From contig JBDKVA010000053.1 of the NCBI GenBank assembly GCA_039679375.1, positions 1-8,203 on the forward strand: 8,203 nucleotides of DNA, written 5' to 3'. Position numbers and translations under genes: made by a program. Shown here in pieces: positions 5,845 through 8,203 of this stretch; the first letter of the stretch is position 1; every line of letters starts with the position of its first letter. The DNA comes from JBDKVA01 sp039679375. GTDB lineage: Bacteria > Bacillota > Clostridia > Acetivibrionales > DTU013. The notes under the pieces were generated by a model. The model worked only from the letters and a program-made list of their open reading frames with translations, did not search any database and was not told the DNA's origin.

Positions 5845-7848
5845 TTATGACATTCCTTTCGTTATATTGTCCTCTCCCTCGCTGAGCGGAAGTGTAAAGC
5901 GGACGACGGTTCCTTTTCCTTTTTCGCTTTCAATCCATATCCTACCGCCGTGCTCCTCAACGATCTCTTTGCAGATGGGAAGCCCAAGGCCGGAACTGCC
6001 ATCTCCGCTGACGCCGCGTTTGAATAGGTCTGGCAGCCGATCGGGATCAATCCCCTCGCCGCCGTCGGAAACCGAGAACGTCGCGAAACTTTCCGTACCC
6101 GCCTGAACAGCCAGCCGAATGGTTCCTTTCTTCGTGTGGCGGTTGGCGTTGATAATCAGGTTAATAAGCGTCTGAAAAATGCTTTCCGGGTTCACGCGCA
6201 GGGATATTTCCCCGGAATCCGCATTGACAATAAGCTTATTCTTATTCTCCTGGCAGATCGGGCCGCAGAAATCCGCCGCTCGCTTAAGCAGAATAACCGC
6301 CCTGATATCGGAAAGCGAAAGCTCCCGGTCCTTTTCCAATGCGACCTCCTTGAGCTGCTCGACCATGTCGGCCAGCCTGACGGCTTCGCGCTTAATGACT
6401 GCAAGATTATCAAGCGTCTTGTCGTCGACCGCTCCGCGCCGGATTTCCAGAGAAGTCAGCCCGGCGTAGCTCGACATGACCGTCAGCGGGGTACGCATTT
6501 CATGAGAAATATTCGCCAGGAAGTCGGATTTCAACCGGCTCATCCTGTCCAGCAGCAGATTGGTTTCCCGCATTTCCCGCTCGTGCTGCCGTGCCTTGTC
6601 AAGCTCGGTTTCGGTACGGGAAAACTGCAGAACAAGAGCTATCATGCTTGCAAAGATCAGGACAATCATACCGGCCTCGGACAGTCCGAGCGGAAAGCTG
6701 TACCCGCTGGAACGGTGAATTTGAATATCCAGGATCGACATGGAGATAAAAATTAGCGAGCCGGAGAGTATCAGCAAATGTTCCATATGCCGGTTATCTT
6801 TTTTGCGGATGACATTGTATACGAGCGCGGCCAATACATATATGCCGGTCACCGCCGAACATATCTGAAAGCAGAGCATAAATCTTGTGTATATCATTGG
6901 CGGCGTCAGAATAACCGCCGCGGCATACAACGCGCACACCGCCCCGTAAGCGCGTAAAACGGTTTTGCGCAGCGCGCCCTCGAATATGCAGTTGACGTAC
7001 AGGAGAAACGACTGTGTCAGAATGATCAGCGCCAGATATTCAAGGCCGATGGAGTACCTCCAGGGGAGATTGGGGAATAACAGCATAATAGTCTTTTCGT
7101 TCACGATCAGCATGCGGAGCCCGATCGAAAAACAGGCCATGGAAAACCACAGGAAAGCATATCGTTTGTGAAAGAAGAAAAACATACCGAGGAAAAACAG
7201 GAAAGCCGTCAGTGTGCAGCCGAAAAGAATATGGATACGCTGCTGCGCGGCCGCGTACCGCTCGGTAATCATCTGCTGCGTACCCAGATACAGAGGTACG
7301 ATCCCGCCATAATCATAGTGATTGAAGTTGGCGAACTGAAGGATGATTTCGACCTCCTCTGTATCGGGAGTAAAGTAGACGGTGTAGTGTTTTGTTATGG
7401 GCACCGTCGTCTCCGCCGTTTCGCCCGGAACTCCCACCGCCGGATATTCCTTCCCGTCAATGAACAGGCGCTGGGAATACATGGCGCTGTATGAACTTAA
7501 TCCGTAAGTCTCTCCGGTGTCAGGCAGTTTGACCACGATGTGGTATGTTCCGTAATTTCCGGGATCGACCCGGCCGTTACTGCTGCCCAGGGCAACCGCT
7601 TCAGTTTTGACATTTCCGAGCTTGAAATCCCCTGGCATATAAAACGTGTCCCTGTAATACAAAAAGCTGGTATGCGGAATATAGGCGAGCTTTTCGTTGA
7701 AATTAAAATCCGATAAGTCGGCGTACCCGGGCAAGGCATCAGGCACCTCCTGCTCGACCCGGCTTGTAAGCACGGCAAACGATATAAGAACAAATAAAAT
7801 AAGTATTAAAAACGCAGCCGCGCTGATGATGGCATGATTTTTTCGCAT
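5845..7848 (-). CDS. Histidine kinase with 7TMR-DISM sensor
   Basis: The 667-residue membrane sensor kinase pairs with the response regulator two nt downstream. An N-terminal anchor helix (about 7-28) leads to an extracytoplasmic beta-rich domain (about 45-195) resembling the ligand-binding DISMED region. Seven hydrophobic helices follow between about 205 and 408, the 7TMR-DISM module. A short coiled linker (410-440) joins the HisKA domain, with the phosphorylated H449 in NISHEMRTP. The ATPase domain has its N box at 561-574 (NLIINANRH), DGGEG at 595-599 and GLGLPICKEIV at 620-630. There is no PAS, HAMP or receiver domain. In known proteins DISM sensors often respond to carbohydrate-like ligands, but the ligand here is unknown. 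The start at 7848 is preceded by AGGCAGGT about 8 nt upstream. Confidence 0.93.
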   Translation of the reverse strand: MRKNHAIISAAAFLILILFVLISFAVLTSRVEQEVPDALPGYADLSDFNFNEKLAYIPHTSFLYYRDTFYMPGDFKLGNVKTEAVALGSSNGRVDPGNYGTYHIVVKLPDTGETYGLSSYSAMYSQRLFIDGKEYPAVGVPGETAETTVPITKHYTVYFTPDTEEVEIILQFANFNHYDYGGIVPLYLGTQQMITERYAAAQQRIHILFGCTLTAFLFFLGMFFFFHKRYAFLWFSMACFSIGLRMLIVNEKTIMLLFPNLPWRYSIGLEYLALIILTQSFLLYVNCIFEGALRKTVLRAYGAVCALYAAAVILTPPMIYTRFMLCFQICSAVTGIYVLAALVYNVIRKKDNRHMEHLLILSGSLIFISMSILDIQIHRSSGYSFPLGLSEAGMIVLIFASMIALVLQFSRTETELDKARQHEREMRETNLLLDRMSRLKSDFLANISHEMRTPLTVMSSYAGLTSLEIRRGAVDDKTLDNLAVIKREAVRLADMVEQLKEVALEKDRELSLSDIRAVILLKRAADFCGPICQENKNKLIVNADSGEISLRVNPESIFQTLINLIINANRHTKKGTIRLAVQAGTESFATFSVSDGGEGIDPDRLPDLFKRGVSGDGSSGLGLPICKEIVEEHGGRIWIESEKGKGTVVRFTLPLSEGEDNITKGMS

Positions 7849-7901
7849 AGAAATACCTGCCTTTTATTTTAAACAGTGACAATTCGTAATTTCAGTTTAT
7901 C

Positions 7902-7930
7902 ATTATAATGAATATATAAAAGGTTGTCAA
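7902..7930 (-). promoter_or_regulatory. Consensus sigma-A promoter of the two-component operon
   Basis: On the minus strand TTGACA (7930-7925) and TATAAT (7907-7902) both match the sigma-A consensus exactly, with the ideal 17-nt spacing. Transcription would start near 7895, about 47 nt before the kinase ATG. A perfect promoter is unusual for a sensor operon and suggests constant expression unless a repressor blocks it; no clear operator is visible. Confidence 0.85.
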
Positions 7931-7971
7931 AATTTTAACTTTCGCCTCCCATTTTTCAACCAAATATATGA

Positions 7972-7977
7972 TACAAT
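7972..7977 (+). promoter_or_regulatory. Weak divergent extended -10 element
   Basis: On the plus strand TACAAT preceded by TGA resembles an extended -10 element, pointing away from the two-component operon toward the intron junction. No good -35 hexamer lies 16-18 nt upstream. The only frame it could serve is a 28-codon plus-strand frame starting at 8012. Weak evidence. Confidence 0.2.
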
Positions 7978-8009
7978 TTCAATGTGTTTAATGCTACGGA
8001 TTTTTCTCC

Positions 8010-8078
8010 TTATGCCTGGTAGTGAACAATACGAACTCTTATGCCGAATCGACCGGCGTGCCGTACTATTTCATAACA
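8010..8078 (-). other. 3' exon of the right-hand intron, possible gene tail
   Basis: Immediately after the intron 3' end the minus strand reads CYEIVRHAGRFGIRV and seven more residues before a TAA at 8010-8012. If the intron interrupts a gene in this frame, this would be its C-terminus. The plus strand is also open here, from ATG 8012 to TAA 8098, crossing into the intron. Neither reading has a recognisable family or ribosome-binding site. The words CTTATGCC at 8009-8016 and 8038-8045 form a short direct repeat. Confidence 0.25.
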
Positions 8079-8079
8079 A

Positions 8080-8148
8080 TCGAGTAGGAGGCGGCTAATC
8101 GCCGCCGACCTCTCACACCACCGTATGTGCGGTTCCGCGTACGGCGGT
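8080..8148 (-). ncRNA. Group IIC intron catalytic domain V and domain VI
   Basis: Domain V occupies about 8148-8117: ACCGCCGTA pairs with TACGGTGGT below a smaller distal hairpin. The catalytic triad is CGC (8146-8144), as in class IIC, rather than the AGC of other classes. Domain VI follows with the stem GGCGGC-GATTA-GCCGCC (8106-8090). The A in CCTACTC, 7 nt from the intron 3' end, is the probable branch point. These domains form the ribozyme active site and the lariat branch helix. Confidence 0.88.
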
Positions 8149-8203
8149 TCAATAGTTTAAATGCAGTGCCTCGTATTTCTCGGCTATGTCCACATAGCCG
8201 AGG
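8149..8203 (-). CDS. ltrA: Intron-encoded reverse transcriptase/maturase, C-terminal end only
   Basis: The frame from 8202 reads LGYVDIAEKYEALHLNY and stops at TGA (8149-8151), exactly at the base of domain V. A reverse transcriptase/maturase ending at this place is normal for class IIC introns, whose proteins help the RNA splice and insert into new DNA sites. Only 17 residues are in the window and they carry no RT or maturase motif, so identity rests on position and frame. The protein would begin far beyond the right edge. Confidence 0.6.
   Translation of the reverse strand, partial: LGYVDIAEKYEALHLNY

Larger units (their letters stand above)
8079..8203 (-). mobile_element. Group IIC intron, 3' end, enters from the right edge
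   Basis: The minus strand contains the end of the intron-encoded protein, then GAACCGCCGTACGCGGAACC, CATACGGTGGTGTGAGAGGTC, a D6 hairpin and the terminal CCTCCTACTCGAT. I recognise this arrangement and wording from class IIC introns such as that of Oceanobacillus iheyensis. The last intron base is placed at 8079 (ending GAT), though one more T (8078) could belong to it. The intron body lies beyond 8203. It has the same orientation as the intron at the left edge. Confidence 0.92.

Noticed and set aside
6136..6756. 206-residue plus-strand open frame
   Set aside because: It lies wholly antisense within the histidine kinase gene, whose domains and motifs are unambiguous. Long antisense frames are expected in G+C-richer genes.
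8179..8202. Near-perfect palindrome CTCGGCTATGT / ACATAGCCGAG
   Set aside because: It falls within the likely last codons of the intron maturase and has only a two-base centre. It may be chance or part of domain IV, and there is not enough sequence to call it a separate element.
1..8203. CRISPR array, defence island or retron-like system
   Set aside because: No regularly spaced repeats, no Cas, toxin-antitoxin or nuclease genes are present. The only reverse transcriptase trace belongs to a group II intron.

Overview
The window looks like a chromosomal segment of a low-to-moderate G+C Bacillota, most likely a Clostridia-type anaerobe. The reasons are strong Shine-Dalgarno sites, sigma-A promoters close to consensus, a secreted GH18 chitinase with a Pro-Thr linker, a 7TMR-DISM histidine kinase, and class IIC group II introns. 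This placement is inferred from gene types and sequence style, not from a database match.

All five complete genes are on the minus strand, so transcription runs from right to left. The right edge (8203 to 8079) is the 3' end of a group IIC intron, with the last codons of its reverse transcriptase/maturase followed by domains V and VI. After a short exon tail there is a two-component operon. It has a consensus promoter (7902-7930), a histidine kinase with a 7-transmembrane DISM sensor (5845-7848), and an OmpR-type response regulator two bases downstream (5147-5842). A secreted chitinase follows with its own strong promoter (CDS 3383-4954, promoter 5049-5077). Next is an unrecognised zinc-ribbon membrane protein (2365-3300) with a likely promoter at 3335-3363. 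About 470 bases without a clear gene come next, containing several inverted repeats and a possible 3' gene remnant. The last gene is an AMP-forming acyl-CoA synthetase (185-1894). It ends in a Rho-independent terminator (124-153), directly followed by the 5' end of a second group IIC intron (118 to 1).

The five genes do not form one obvious pathway. The sensor pair is a self-contained signalling operon with no adjacent transporter or other obvious target. The chitinase acts outside the cell on chitin or related GlcNAc polymers. The acyl-CoA synthetase activates fatty or other carboxylic acids. The membrane protein has no assigned role.

The notable structure is in the framing and the gaps. 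Two IIC intron ends in the same orientation bracket the segment, and one sits exactly behind an intrinsic terminator. A tRNA-like 5' half overlaps the stop of the synthetase gene. The 1895-2364 gap carries a perfect 13-bp inverted repeat and other symmetric sequences that may be the scar of a mobile element. I found no CRISPR array, no defence cluster, and no convincing new multi-gene system.
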